Assembly (NCBI RefSeq): GCF_003255815.1
Contig: NC_037673.1
Coordinates: forward strand, 160,868,793 to 160,932,792
DNA: 64,000 bases
Direction: 5' to 3'
Origin: Theropithecus gelada
Taxonomy: Eukaryota > Chordata > Mammalia > Primates > Cercopithecidae
Shown piece by piece: positions 46,151-58,020 of this stretch (its first letter is position 1; each line of letters starts with the position of its first letter). Both the position numbers and the translations under genes were made by a program. The notes beneath the pieces were generated by a model. That model did no database searches, was not told the origin of the DNA, and was given only the letters and a program-made list of their open reading frames with translations.

Positions 46151-48559
46151 ATATGTCTACTGCATGATAGATGTAGAATAACCTAGAAAATTTCTAAAGA
46201 AGCCTGGAATAGTTTAGCCTTGAAGAATGAGTAGATGTGCTCCTCTTCACGAACTAAAATAGAAACACAGAAAGGATTCAGAGTCTTGTCTGGCATAGCA
46301 GCAAATACAGTTATTGTCAGTGAAGATACCTCTTTTTAAAAATAAGATCCAACGAAATACATACAAACTAATAAAATTTGCTTCTACTATATCAAACTTA
46401 GTCATACTAAATATTTACAAACTAATTTATTTATACCAAAATGCAACTATTTCTGAGATCCTGGTAAATAGAAGAAAAGAACATAACTTTTTTTTCTTTT
46501 AAATTATATTTTATATGCAGGTTTCTATTTTCTTTCAAAGGTTTAGGGGAAGTTACACATTAAACACAATATTTTTTACTGTGCCCTAAATTTAGTTTGT
46601 GGATTTTCTTTGGTTTCTTCAGCTTCAGGTTTACAAAAAATAGTCAAGTGAACCAAAAATGGGTAGACAAAAAGGTTGCCACCTTGAAAATATAATCTAT
46701 ACTGTAGATGTTGCATCCTGACATGTATTTTCTAAAGAGCTTGTTATAAAACTTTGATGTTCAGGCATTTAATCCATCTGATTGATTTATAGATATTGGA
46801 TTAATGTGGAGTTGAAACCACTGCTTGAAATCTGAGGTCAAGGAAGAGGGAGCAGGGAAGGGAGTGAAGGGAGAGAAAAAGAGGGGGGGAGAGAGAGCGA
46901 GAGCGAGAGGGAGAGAGAGACAAATAAAATGAAATATTGTCCTGAACCAGATATAAGAGATTCAAATGTTTCTTGATCTTTGGAATGTGTGAAGTGTATT
47001 TCTATCAGAATGGAAATGCCTTTCAATGTGAGCTTTCTGCATTATAAAGAAGGAAATTGGCTTTCCATTCATGCTTCAGCCTTTTATCATCAAAGATGCT
47101 GCTATTTTGGTATCTGAAATGTGATGACAACATATGACCTTCAGAGATTCTGAGTGGAATCCAGTGGGTGGTATATGCACTCCACACCTGTGTTTCTCTC
47201 AGACACAATTACTTAGACTCAGGATAACTTTACATCAGCTGTGTTAATGATGTTGTATCATCAAGCGATAACGTGATCACAGCTTTTGACACTGATTTTC
47301 TTAGATATGGCATTAGTTTTCTTATAAACTTATTACCTTCCTCTTTTCTTCCATTAGCTTCATTTTATTTTGACTGTGAGGTTAATTTTCATTAAGCCTG
47401 AGTGAAATACTGAAGGGAAAATATGGAATCTGACAACTTCAACAAGAAAGGGAAAAGAAAAGTGGCAGAAGATTTCAAAACAAATGTAAAGGAAGACAGG
47501 GCAACATTGACTCTGGTTAAAATTAAAAGCAAAGAAATAGATGCCTGGAGACTCAACTGTGAGGAAATACTGACATTTATCCAGTGTTCTTTAAGGAAGA
47601 TTGAAAGAGTACTTGCTTTTCCTCAGAGTCTATTTTATTTAGAATGTTATGCACTCTTATAATAGAGAATGAGAATTGTCCATTTTTTCTTTTTGTATTA
47701 TTTTAACTGTTGGTTGAAAAAGATTGAATTGTAAGTAATAAAACATATAGACAGAAAAGATTATTTTTTATCATATGATTTGATTTCTTTAAAAAATATC
47801 GTTTATTAAAGATGACTGAGTCCTGAGTAACTGATTTCTAGAGACTGCAGAATGTTCGTGTGTGGATATGTGTATATAGGTCAGCTTCTGTGTTTTATTC
47901 TTTCTCTTTCATTCAAGTAATTTTGTATTGATATGATTTTAAACTGGGCTGGCCCAGAATAGTTATTACCCCATAATAACTACTTCTTGAAGATCTGCTT
48001 ATTTACTGTTGAAGACAGAATTTTAATACCAAGAAAATTAGAAAATGTCAGACACTATACACCCACTAAAGAAGTGGTAAGCAAATGAATATGTCCTTTA
48101 CCCTGGAACCTAGAAGCTTTAATCAAATTTACCCAATTTGGGGGCATAGTGAAAAATGTTCTGTTTGTTTTATGCTCCTGGTATTTATATATTAGAGACT
48201 TTTTATGTATTTTCGAAGCAAGCAAAGGAATGGGTCAAGAAATAAGTTTCAGGACCCTTCAATGTCTGCAATGACCACATATTTGACATAATTACAATTT
48301 TCAGTTTTCCTCCTTTTCTCTTTGCAAATAAACTTAATAAAGTTGGGGAATTACTTAGAGTTTACATCTCAATCATATCATCATCCATCATTCAGAGATT
48401 TCAATCTAGTATTTCAATCTAGCAATAAGCTAGAGAATAATTTAGAATTTGGAAAACTTCAAAATAGAATCAGTAAAGAAAATATAGAAAGTATTTTTGT
48501 TTTATTATATAACTTTTGCATAAATATCAATTTTTAAATTAAATTGAGTTTATATCATA
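46151..48559. other. Unassigned AT-rich sequence
   Basis: About 2.4 kb without named repeats apart from a purine-rich tract at 46845-46921. A 79-codon frame at 47423-47662 is rich in K and E but shows no recognisable domain. Confidence 0.45.
46845..46921. repeat. Purine-rich (GA/GGGA) tract
   Basis: Nearly all purine: GAAGAGGGAGCAGGGAAGGG, AAAGAGGGGGGGAGAGAGAG and GAGAGGGAGAGAGAGAC. Microsatellite-like polypurine strand. Confidence 0.75.
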
Positions 48560-49070
48560 TATGCTTTTTGAATTTTGCTTTAACATTTTATCACAGATAA
48601 TTTCTTATAGGCTGTTATTCTGCAAGATCGTTTTATTGCATATAGTATATTTTAATCTTTGAATATGCTATAATCCATTTAAATTTCTACAGATTTTAGA
48701 TTTGGTGTTCTTTGTTTCCATTTTAAAACAAAATTATAAATGTGTAAATTGATCTTTGCAAATTAGATCTGTCTATATATACACACTATATTGGCTGTTT
48801 TCTTTGAAGTTTTTACAAATTTGCATTTCAATTGTCTGTGGGATATTTTTACAATAAAGTATCACTTCATAATTAAAAATAAAATCGACCTAAAAGATGC
48901 TAACTGGATAGGCAAAAATTTATGTCACATTTTAATTTGCATTTTACTTACATAGTAAGTTAGAAATGAACATTTTTTAAAGTGAATTTTTCATATTGAC
49001 TTTTGTTAATTGCATATTTACATAATATGCTTATTTTTCTACTGCTTTTCAGTATGTATGTGTGTATGGT
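48560..49070 (-). mobile_element. L1ME-type fragment, strongly diverged
   Basis: The antisense pattern around ATAGGCTGTTATTCTGC, AATATGCTATAATCCATTTAA and TTTTAATTTGCATTTTACTTA fits L1M tracts. Weakly supported. Confidence 0.45.
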
Positions 49071-49075
49071 ATGCA

Positions 49076-49374
49076 TTTATTTATTTATTTTTGAGACAGA
49101 GTCTCTCTCTGTTGCCCAGGCTGGAGTGAGGTGGCACGACCTCAGTTCATTGCAACCTCTGCCTCCCAGGTTCAAGTGATTCTCCTGCCTCAGCCTCTCG
49201 AGTAGTTGGGACTACAAGTGCCCACCACCACTTCTGGCTAATTTTTGTATTTTTAGTAGAGACATGGTTTCACCATGTTGGCCAGGCTGTTCTCAAACTC
49301 CTGACCTAAGGTGATCCACCTGCCTTGGCTTCCCAAAGTGCTGAGATTGCAGGTATGAGCCACTATGCCTGGAC
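49076..49374 (-). mobile_element. AluS-type SINE with TTTA tail
   Basis: TTTATTTATTTATTTTTGAG tail, inverted arms to GCCACTATGCCTGGA. CAGTAT-type flanks on both sides suggest a target-site duplication. Confidence 0.9.
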
Positions 49375-49882
49375 TCAGTATTTATTTATTTTTTTAGTAT
49401 CCATATTCAATACTCAGATCTACTAGGACTTGCAGATGTTGTGAAGACTATAATCATAATATAAAAACAAAATAAGTAGTATTCATATCCAGTTTGTGCA
49501 CTGGTAAAGACACTATTTGCAAAACTTGACCTTGTCCGAGCTGTAATACATGCAGTTTTCCACAGCGTTACTAAGGACAAGTCATCATTGATCACTGAGA
49601 AGACAGCTTAAGGTAAGCATCTTCAGTTAAACTTTCTATTGCCACAACATTTTTTAGAATTTCAGATTTGCTATTAATATGTTGGTAACATATCTAACAT
49701 AGGTTTAACATGAAACAGACCACACAAAAACTTTCTCAGGGTTCTGATAACTGATACATCAAAAATTTCATGTAATTACTTTTGTAGGTAAATCTAACTT
49801 ACTGTAGGTTTAGTCAAACTGTTATGGGGCTGTTCCAAAAGCAAACAAAAAAAACAAAGCTCTTGAGAGCATCTAAAGATCC
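49375..49882. other. Unassigned sequence
   Basis: Nothing recognised. Confidence 0.45.
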
Positions 49883-50271
49883 TGTGTTTGTCAGTTTAGG
49901 CTGTGGTAACAAAATATCACAGAGTAGGTGGCTTAAACAACAGTCATTAATTTTTCTATAGCTCTGGAGGCTGAAAGTCCAAGATCAAGGTGCTGGCAGG
50001 GTTGAGGTCTCTCTTCCTGGGGTTTAGAAAGCCACCTTCTCACTGTCCTCACTTGGCCTTTACTCTGTGCAGGCACACAGAGAGAGAGAGAGGCATCTTG
50101 TGTCTGTTCCTCTACTTATAAAGACACCAGTTCTACTGGATTAGGGCCCTACGCATATAACCTCGTTAGCCTTAATCATCATTTTATAGACCCTAACTCC
50201 TAAAACAGTCATACTGGGGTCTAGAGCTTCAACATATGAATTTTGGGAGCGACACAATTAAGTCCATAACA
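49883..50271 (-). mobile_element. MLT1-type MaLR solitary LTR
   Basis: Antisense LTR text: TCAGTTTAGGCTGTGGTAAC, TCTGGAGGCTGAAAGTCCAA, GATCAAGGTGCTGGCAGG, CAACATATGAATTTTGGGAG and AATTAAGTCCATAACA. Ends TG...CA; flanking GATCC and GATAC may be a worn 5-bp target duplication. No internal retroviral sequence. Confidence 0.82.
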
Positions 50272-50681
50272 GATACTTCGAGCTTTTGCTAAGCTCATAA
50301 TACATAACAGAAGCAAGAGATTCTGAACCACTGGACTTGTAAAAAGTAAAATTTCTAAAATATCAAGCAGGAATCAACATCTAAATAAGTGGATTAGTTC
50401 TATTTAAAAAATCTGTTTTATCTGTTTTCTTCCACCAACAGCTTACCTCTGCAAGTGGAAACTATTTAACCTTAAGGGGCAGAGTGTACTGTGGAGACTT
50501 TGCTTGACTTTGCCAAGAACAATGCAAGGCAATAGATCAGTCTTAGGCACAAATGTGCATTTCATTTTCAAATTTATAGTGTGTATAAACTTATATCCAA
50601 ACTTTTCAAGAATGACTTAATTCATTCATTGTGTTAAAATAAGTGCTGCAAATGCCAGTTTATGTCTATTATTTTCTGCTT
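50272..50681. other. Unassigned sequence
   Basis: Nothing recognised. Confidence 0.45.
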
Positions 50682-50691
50682 ATAATTTCTT

Positions 50692-50996
50692 CTTCTTTTT
50701 TTTTTTTTTTTTTTTGAGACAATTTCACTCTTGTTGCCCAGGCTGGAGTGCAGTGGTGCGATCTCCGCTCACTGCAACCTCCGCCTCGGGTTCAAGCGAT
50801 TCTTCTGCCTCAAGCCTCCCGAGTAGCTGGGATGGGATTACTGGCATGCGCCACCACACCTGGCTAATTTTGTATTTTTAGGAGAGACGGGGTTTCTCCA
50901 TGTTGGTCAGGTCTCAAACTCTTCGACCTCAGGTGATCTGCCTGCCTTGGCCTCCCAAAGTGCTGGAATTACAGGCATGAGCCACTGTTCCTGGCC
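50692..50996 (-). mobile_element. AluS-type SINE, full length
   Basis: T-run, inverted arms to GCCACTGTTCCTGGCC. Perfect 10-bp duplication ATAATTTCTT at 50682-50691 and 50997-51006. The arms carry small indels, such as the doubled GGGAT in GCTGGGATGGGATTAC. Confidence 0.93.
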
Positions 50997-51006
50997 ATAA
51001 TTTCTT

Positions 51007-52109
51007 ATACATCTACAGGTTTGAAAAAACAATATTTGAAATGTCATCTCGGAGCCATCTGCCACTCTCATTCTCAGATTTTGCTGGGTCAGCTCAGAAG
51101 TTTTACTGTTAGAAAATGTATCCCTCTAAGACAATTCTAACAGATGGTTATTTTTATTGTTTCCCACATTATCCTGTGTTTTAAAGTGGATATACTGGTG
51201 ACCATCTGAGAATGTGCCCAGAAAGTTGAGTATTTTTTTCTTTTTGTTTTTTAAATTTTCATCCAACTGCAACATCTATTCATGAAAACAACTTTATGGG
51301 AAAGTGGTGACTTCCCCTAAGGCAGTCTCATCACTGTAGCTTAGCCACACTGCAAACAGAAGCAGATCTGCTGTCTTAGTAGAGTTTATAATTTAGCAAA
51401 GATTGTATTAATATATCTGACCATACTCAGGGTGATCTTCTTCTTTCCGTCAACCATGATTATATCAGAAGGGTAGTCTTAAAAATAAATATCCGTTTCC
51501 TCCAAACAAATTATAGTGTTTGTTAGGCTCATTTTTCTGTGTTGCCTGGAGCAACAGTAGTTTAAGGTGTCTATGTGTCTTTGCAGGTTTGGGTGTATAT
51601 TTAAAACCTTTGAATTACTGTTACTTGCTTAGTTTGTGTTAAACATGAATATACACCAAAAGCTGCAGTTTAGTTCTTAATATAAGCATTTTCTTTACGT
51701 ATTTTAAAAGTTAATTTGTATTTCCTATTTCATTCCTTCTTTCAAAATTAATATGAGCTATGACATTAAATGCTATAAAGTTTAGTTACATGGTGTTACG
51801 AGCGGATGTAATGAAGTAAAGGATTATGGTCACCAAGGTCAAGGAAGTCTTTTTGGACAAAAGCTATTTTGTCCCTGATAGCTGATTTCCTTGCTATCTG
51901 AACAAGGAGGAACTAATTAAGCAAGGGTGTGGTAAGCAGAGCCCAGACTTTGTAGTAAATGGCAAGCCATTGTTAGATCTTTGATCTTTTTCTTTGATCA
52001 AAGTCTTTGATCTTTTGATCTTTTTGAAAAAAATAGGGAAATACAATGCAAAAATTTAAGCATTGATCTGATTTACATATTTAAGTAAACTCTTTGACTG
52101 TTGTGCTCT
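51007..52109. other. Unassigned sequence with a CTTTGATC cluster
   Basis: No named repeat. Includes the TCF/LEF-like cluster at 51979-52020. Confidence 0.45.
51979..52020 (+). promoter_or_regulatory. Cluster of TCF/LEF-type motifs
   Basis: CTTTGATC occurs at 51979-51986, 51992-51999 and 52005-52012. Its reverse, GATCAAAG, lies at 51996-52003, so the middle site is the palindrome CTTTGATCAAAG. A near-match, CTTTTGATC, follows at 52012-52020. CTTTGATS is the consensus for Wnt-pathway TCF/LEF factors. It could equally be a slipped microsatellite. Function is not shown. Confidence 0.4.
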
Positions 52110-52510
52110 AGGGTGTTAAGCATGGGTGGAGGGAAATCATTTGGGAAGCCATTACCTTCTTTGGGTGAGAAATAATAGAAATTTTTCTAAAGGTTAGTTA
52201 TTGCTGGAGAGAATTCAGTGGCTTTAAGAAAACTTTAAGAGATGAGGCTGGTAAGACATGCTGATAGATACGATATGGTTAGAGAAAAAGAAGCCAGTAT
52301 CAAGGATTATTGCATTTTGAGTACAATTGCTTATCAGATTTGTGCATAGAGATCTTAAGTGTAATTTCCAATGTGTGGAATTTGAGATATCCTTAAGACC
52401 ACTAAGCGTTAGATGTTAATTAGATTGAATATGTAGGACTGGAGCATCAATGAAAGAAAAGTATTCTTGGCTATATTTATAAATGTTTGTGAGTGAAGTT
52501 AACTAGGAGA
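52110..52510 (-). mobile_element. L2 remnant
   Basis: The text TGAGATATCCTTAAGACCAC, TTAGATGTTAATTAGATTGAA, ATGTAGGACTGGAGCATC and TTGGCTATATTTATAAATG fits the antisense L2 ORF tract seen at 33.0-33.2 kb. Confidence 0.5.
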
Positions 52511-53974
52511 TAATGTAGAGTGATTTCTAAAAGTTAAGAAAAATTTTAAATTTTCATATAAAATGGATTACACTTGTTTTTTATAATTCCGATGTACATT
52601 ACTATCAGTAGGTGTACATTACAGATAAGTTAATTTCACATAAGCATAAAATAGAACTTGTAGACCCTCATGACTCTAGGAGTAGAAATTGGCTCAGGAT
52701 CTATTATATATATTACACCAATGTGTGTGATTGAGCAAAGGCTACGCAACGAAAAAGTTTTAGACTTTTAAGATCCATTCTAGATCTGATATTAATCTAT
52801 TACAAAATCAAACGGAATCACATATTTCCAATTTTTTATTTTTAATTTGTTGCAACAAATATGAATTCTTTATTTTAGGAGAATAATAGATGATTAAAAG
52901 GAAATAAAAATGAGAGACAGATATAAGGACAAAGTCAACAACTTTTAAAATCATAATATGTCATCCATAGTTACAGAGTTAATATTACCATACTTTGAAA
53001 CAGAAGTTTGATGTTTTCATGAATCTCACGTTTGGTCATCACACTTGGAGAAATGGAGAAATCATTCTATGTTGTACTTAAACATTATGGAGCATTTTGT
53101 AGTATCATTTAAATAGTTTCAGATTTCATGTTCATCATAGTAACTGTTCTCCCACAAAGATATGGTTTAAAAAAAAAAAGTGCAGTAAGAATAAGTCCAT
53201 AGATCAAGTTTTTGACGGCTCTAGGAATCACATCATGCAACATATTTGGTATATGGCACTTTGTCTATAAATTATTCATGACCAGAGGAATGCTGGATGA
53301 TTTTACTGCATTCAACAGTGAGGTGTTTCCAAAATGTTGCATGAGGAATCATTGCACATTTGTGACCAGAAAAGTAGAAATGTAAGACCAGTGGTTTTTC
53401 ACATTCTCTGCTTTGCATAACCACCTTAATGTGTAATGAATGCTAGAACTACAAGATGTAAGGATTCTATTCAACCACATACTGCATCAGAAATCTTGAA
53501 TATGTCATTTCAGCAGAATAACACATTATATTGTAAGCAGTAGTAAAACCATATTATTGAGTTATTGAGTTTCACTCTGAGACACTTTAAAATCTGGTTC
53601 TTATCAATGCATTCCTTTAACAACTGCTATTAAAATCTTGGCTGCTTTTAGAGAGAAATAATAAGCAAAACCCATGAGAAACGGTGGAACAGGTAGTAGG
53701 GTTTGCTTCTCTCCTCCTTACTCAGAGTTTAATAATAACCCAGAGGTTTGATACCTGAGAAGTAAGGTAACTAAGAATCAAGAAAGCATATACTTTAATC
53801 TTTGTTCTATTTTAGGTTCCCTGATATAATAATAATAATAACATAAATTGTATTTTGTTGTAGTAAGTCCAAAGTTGTAAAACGTTGATTTTATAACATT
53901 CTTCATATCTACTTGTAGCTGGAATACAACATTTGCTAACAGTACTAATTTCAAACTCTTTTTGAGTAGAATTC
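52511..53974. other. Unassigned AT-rich sequence
   Basis: About 1.45 kb, nothing recognised. Confidence 0.5.
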
Positions 53975-54268
53975 TAATGGGAACCACAAACATCAACCAT
54001 ATATGTAAATTTTAAATTGTGATAGCCACACTAAAAAAAGCAAAAAGAAACAGGAAAAATATTTTGATAATATGTTTTAGCATCTTATTAATATCTAATC
54101 AATGTAAAAATTATCGAGATAGTTTACATCATTGTTTTCATACTAAGAAATCACTATCTGCTTTGTATTTTATACTTAGAGCACATGTTAATTTTGACTA
54201 GCCATACATTTCAAGGGCTCAATAGACATATGACTAGTGACTGCCAAATTAGATGTGAAGTTCTAGGT
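53975..54268 (+). mobile_element. hAT-type DNA transposon (MER33-like)
   Basis: AAAGCAAAAAGAAACAGG, ATATTTTGATAATATG, ATCAATGTAAAAATTATCGAG, CTTAGAGCACATGTTAAT and GGCTCAATAGACATATGACTAG follow this element through to TGTGAAGTTCTAGGT. Same family as 18031-18545; name from memory. Confidence 0.6.
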
Positions 54269-56036
54269 ACTCAAATATGACACATTTATAATTTCTGATT
54301 ATCCTAATAGATATGTGGAAATGTAGAGACAAGAGTAAGGACCCTGAGTTTGAAATCTACAACGTACCCAAACCAAAGGAGACATAGGTTACTCTCTAAG
54401 AAAATACAACTCAGCTTCATTATTTATATATAGACTCAATATGAGTAAAATTTGGGGGAAAATAAAAAAGTATATTCCTAGGTAAAAACTGACCAGGCTG
54501 TCTCAGCCCTGCAGATAAATCAGAAGTTCAAAATAAGAGTTATCCATATTTGATAGCAAAATAAGTAAGCAGAGATCCTAATCACCCATGGAGAGAAGAG
54601 AAAGGGTCAGAATGGTACATAGGTCCAATAGGTTCAAGGAAAATTAGAAATAAAAAGTCTCAAAAATTAGCCAAAAATTATCCTCAGGAGATAGGATTGT
54701 ACTTTCATTTAATTACCTTCAATTCTCAAGAGAAACTAGAGAAAATTTGTCTACCTTTTGATATGGTATTAAAAACTCATTGAGATGAGTTAGATAAGCA
54801 AGTTATAATATTGCCTGAGGATTGCAGGAAAAAATAATACAAAAATGTTGACTTTTTCTACTTTTTAGCTTTATATAACACTAAAATCACCTAATTTGTA
54901 AAAGAAAATTCTATGTATCACAGTCAGATTGTCCAAATAACACAAATTTTACCAAAATATCCTATTTAAGTACTTTTGGCATTTCTTTGCCATCACATCT
55001 TAGTGGTTCTTATTATTCCCACAGTGTCAGCAGCAAGAAAAAGGCAAACCTTAAAATATGATGTTACCAAAAATAGCAGAGTAAACATTAAGAATTAACA
55101 AACATATTTTCTCAAGGATGTAATTGGAAACTTCTCTCTTTGGAAATTAGATTTTTGTTATAACATAGACATAGAATATATCTTATTTGTATCAAGTAAA
55201 ATATGTATATTTTTAAAAATTTTCTGGCCTATTAACCCACCTCTAAAAGTCAGACATTCTGGAAGAACAAAAGGCATAATGAATTGTTTTTTAAAATTTC
55301 ATCAAGACTGAGAATACTAAATTTCTTTAAAGGGCTAAGTAAAACCAGTATGAGCACCAAATATTTACCAGGTACCCCAAATTTATACAGTCACTCTTCC
55401 TATTAAGAATTTCATACATAGAAAAGTGATACAAGAACGATATACTCTTTTTTTGATAATATAGTTTTTTAAAATAGATTTTTAAAATCTATTTTTAAGT
55501 TCTTATTAGCAGATACCAGCACTGTGGTCAGCTCTTTTCCAGAACCTGTAATCAACGTGTAAGGCTTTGTCCTATATGTGTGGCCTCTCTGGGCACAAGC
55601 AAATCTATTTGGCAACTTCTTCAGAAGGCCATGTCTATATGTAGGGTGTGAGAAATATGGTTTAAAAAAAAAATCCCACTTCAGTTTAATAATATTGTTA
55701 CCAAACCATTTTATGAGTTATAATATTAAATGTTAAAGGTATTTTCTTTTTTCTTTTTGTTTTTTTAAAGTAAGGTAGGAATCCTATTTTCCCTGTGAAA
55801 ATATAACACATAGAAATGAATTTTGGATATGGATAACTCATTTCTATTTTAAGTCTTTTAAAATTTGTATCCTGTTAACATGTCTCATACTTCCTAGTCC
55901 CTAAGGTCGTGGAATACTTTTTCTCTAGTGCTTTCCTTTGCCCTCTCTCAATTTCAATGCCAAATTCCTATACCATTGTATGTATCTTACTATCCTTCTC
56001 AACTGTTTATTTCTGAAATCTTAAGCTCTTTATCTG
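54269..56036. other. Unassigned AT-rich sequence
   Basis: About 1.8 kb without a recognised repeat; holds a 25-bp palindrome at 55471-55495. Confidence 0.5.
55471..55495. repeat. Perfect 12-bp inverted repeat
   Basis: AAAATAGATTTT, one T, then AAAATCTATTTT. Perfect arms, 1-base loop. Confidence 0.8.
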
Positions 56037-56049
56037 AAACACTGTATTC

Positions 56050-56342
56050 TTTTTTTTTTTTTTGAAACGGAGCCTCTCTCTGTCGCCCAGGCTGGAGTGC
56101 AGAGGTGCGATCTCGGCTCACTGCAACCTCCGCCTCCCAGGTTCAAGCTATTCTCCTGCCTCAGCCTCCTGAGTAGCTGGGATTATAGGCACCCACCACC
56201 ACATCTGGTTAATTTTTGTATTTTTAGTAGAGATGGGGTTTTACTGTGTTGGCCAGACTGGTCTCAAATTCCTGCCTCGTGATCCGCCTGCCTCAGCCTC
56301 CCAAAGTGCTGGGATTACAAGCTTGAGCCACCACGCCCTGCC
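56050..56342 (-). mobile_element. AluS-type SINE, full length
   Basis: Inverted arms to GCCACCACGCCCTGCC. Flanks AACACTGTATTCTT and AACACTATTCTT give the target-site duplication, differing by a 2-base deletion. Confidence 0.92.
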
Positions 56343-56984
56343 AACACTATTCTTCTAACCTTAATTCCTTCAGTGGCATTACGTATCCTGCCACCTTTAG
56401 AACTTTAAATTCCCTTAGTCAGTCTGTGACTACCTTGGCTTTTCCATTTATCTAGCCTTTCCCTTTCACTGATCACTCATTTAAACTGTGCTCTCACCAG
56501 ATTTTCTCCTTTTTTCCCTTTGTTCCACCTCAGAAATCCTGCCATTGGCAACAAGGATCGGCCTCCGTGTTTGATCTCTCTTGTCCTGACCTCAGTTTTT
56601 GAGGACAGCTAGAGTCATTGCACAGCCATGCTGTCCAGTTCTGTTAGAGCGATGAGTGCAGAATCTCCTATCTTACTTCCATCTTCACAATGCCTGACAG
56701 TCTTTTTCTTTTCTTCTTCTTCCCTGCAGTTCCCTTTTCTGTTGTGGCTGTTCCAGGTTTACCACATTCCTAACCTTCACCTTTAACAAATGTCCTAGAC
56801 TATTTCCTGAGAAAACAAAAGTCAACAGTGATGAAATTCCTCAGCTGCCTCCCCTCCCCTTCTAGCACAGAACCTTCACACTTAGCACTATCAGTATTTA
56901 TCTTTCATTCATCTACTTTCAAAATGAAATTCCTCTACTTCTTTTCAGGATTAGTTCTCCAACAGAATTTTGGATCTCTCCTCC

Positions 56985-57030
56985 TTCCACACACTCTAGA
57001 ACCTTCATTCCACACACTCTAGAACCTTCA
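56985..57030. repeat. Perfect 23-bp tandem duplication
   Basis: The unit TTCCACACACTCTAGAACCT plus TCA occurs twice in a row without mismatch. A very recent duplication inside old L2-like sequence. Confidence 0.9.
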
Positions 57031-57117
57031 TTCCTCAAATCTCCTCTCTCTTTCTTGGCTCTGCAAACTCTCCCTTTCCATAGACGATTTTTTAAATTTT
57101 AATTTTATTATTTATTA

Positions 57118-57400
57118 TTTTTTTTTTTTTTTGAGACGGAGTCTCGCTCTGTCACCCAGGCTGGAGTACAATGGTGCAATCTTGGCTCACTGCAACCTCC
57201 GCCTCCTGAGTTCAAGCGATGCTCCTGCCTCAACCTCCCAAGTAGCTGGGATTACAGTTGCCTGCCACCATGCCCAGCTAATTTTTGTATTTTTGGTAGA
57301 GACAGGATTTCACCATGTTGGCCAGACTGATCTCGAACTCCTGACCTCAAGTCATACACTTGCCTTGGCCTCCCAAAGTGCTGAGCCACTGTGCCTGGCC
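57118..57400 (-). mobile_element. AluS-type SINE inside L2, with a small deletion
   Basis: Inverted arms. The usual GGGATTACAGG between CAAAGTGCT and GAGCCACTG is missing near 57384, deleting part of the Pol III promoter B-box side. Confidence 0.9.
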
Positions 57401-57967
57401 AGATGCTTTCTTAAAGCAGACTGAGATGTCTGCTTCTTCCTGTCATAAGTTAACCCTCCTGCAACCCTATGTTTACCTTCAGTTAAATTTCCATCTCCGT
57501 CCTATTCACATTCATACTTTAAAGGACACTAATTTCCCTATCTCCCACTCATCACTTTGCCTGTTGTAATGTCTTTTATTTACTTAAATACTCTTTGGAG
57601 TGTTGGCTATCAGACCTCCTGTCTGTCCAATCCAATGGGCTTTCCCTACTTCTTATTTGGACATTTCTGTATCAAGCACATGGGAACACCACGACATTCT
57701 TAAAACTCCCTTCTTTCCATAAGCTGATCTCTCTTCTTCTCTTACATGACTACTCATAAAATCATTCATTGAAAAACATAATTGATTCTTTTAATTTGGC
57801 CTGTCCCTTCAATACTAGTGTGTCCCCTCCGGTTTAGCCCCAGGCAATTTACTTCTGCCATTTGACATTTTCTCCTTCTGTAATTTCCTCTATTACTTTA
57901 ACTCCAATTACAACTTAAATGCTAAAATTTCACAACTATGTGGCTAATCTAATGTCTCCAGCTTCAG

Positions 57968-58020
57968 GAGATGATGATGATGATGATGATGATGACGACG
58001 AAGACGACGACGATAAGATG
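57968..58020 (+). repeat. GAT/GAC trinucleotide microsatellite
   Basis: A run of GAT units grading into GAC and a GAAGAC. On the plus strand it would encode poly-aspartate, but no gene structure surrounds it. Confidence 0.85.

Larger units (their letters stand above)
56343..57975 (+). mobile_element. L2 LINE, RT-region remnant, split by an Alu
   Basis: Pyrimidine-rich sense L2 text: GTCCAATCCAATGGGCTTTC and AACACCACGACATTC correspond to the region just before the L2 GVPQGS motif. GTGTCCCCTCCGGTTTAGCC aligns with that motif's codons. AACTATGTGGCTAATCTAAT and GTCTCCAGCTTCAGG fall at the YADD-to-ISSP stretch. Much decayed; the part before 56800 is less certain. Confidence 0.55.

Noticed and set aside
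47423..47662. 79-codon K/E-rich open frame
   Set aside because: Looked exon-like in composition, but no acceptor or donor frames it and no family is recognised.
56700..56760. Exon-like unit after TTCTTCTTCCCTGCAG
   Set aside because: The acceptor is strong, but it lies in pyrimidine-rich L2-like sequence and the only nearby donor (CAG-GTTTAC after 27 bases) is weak.
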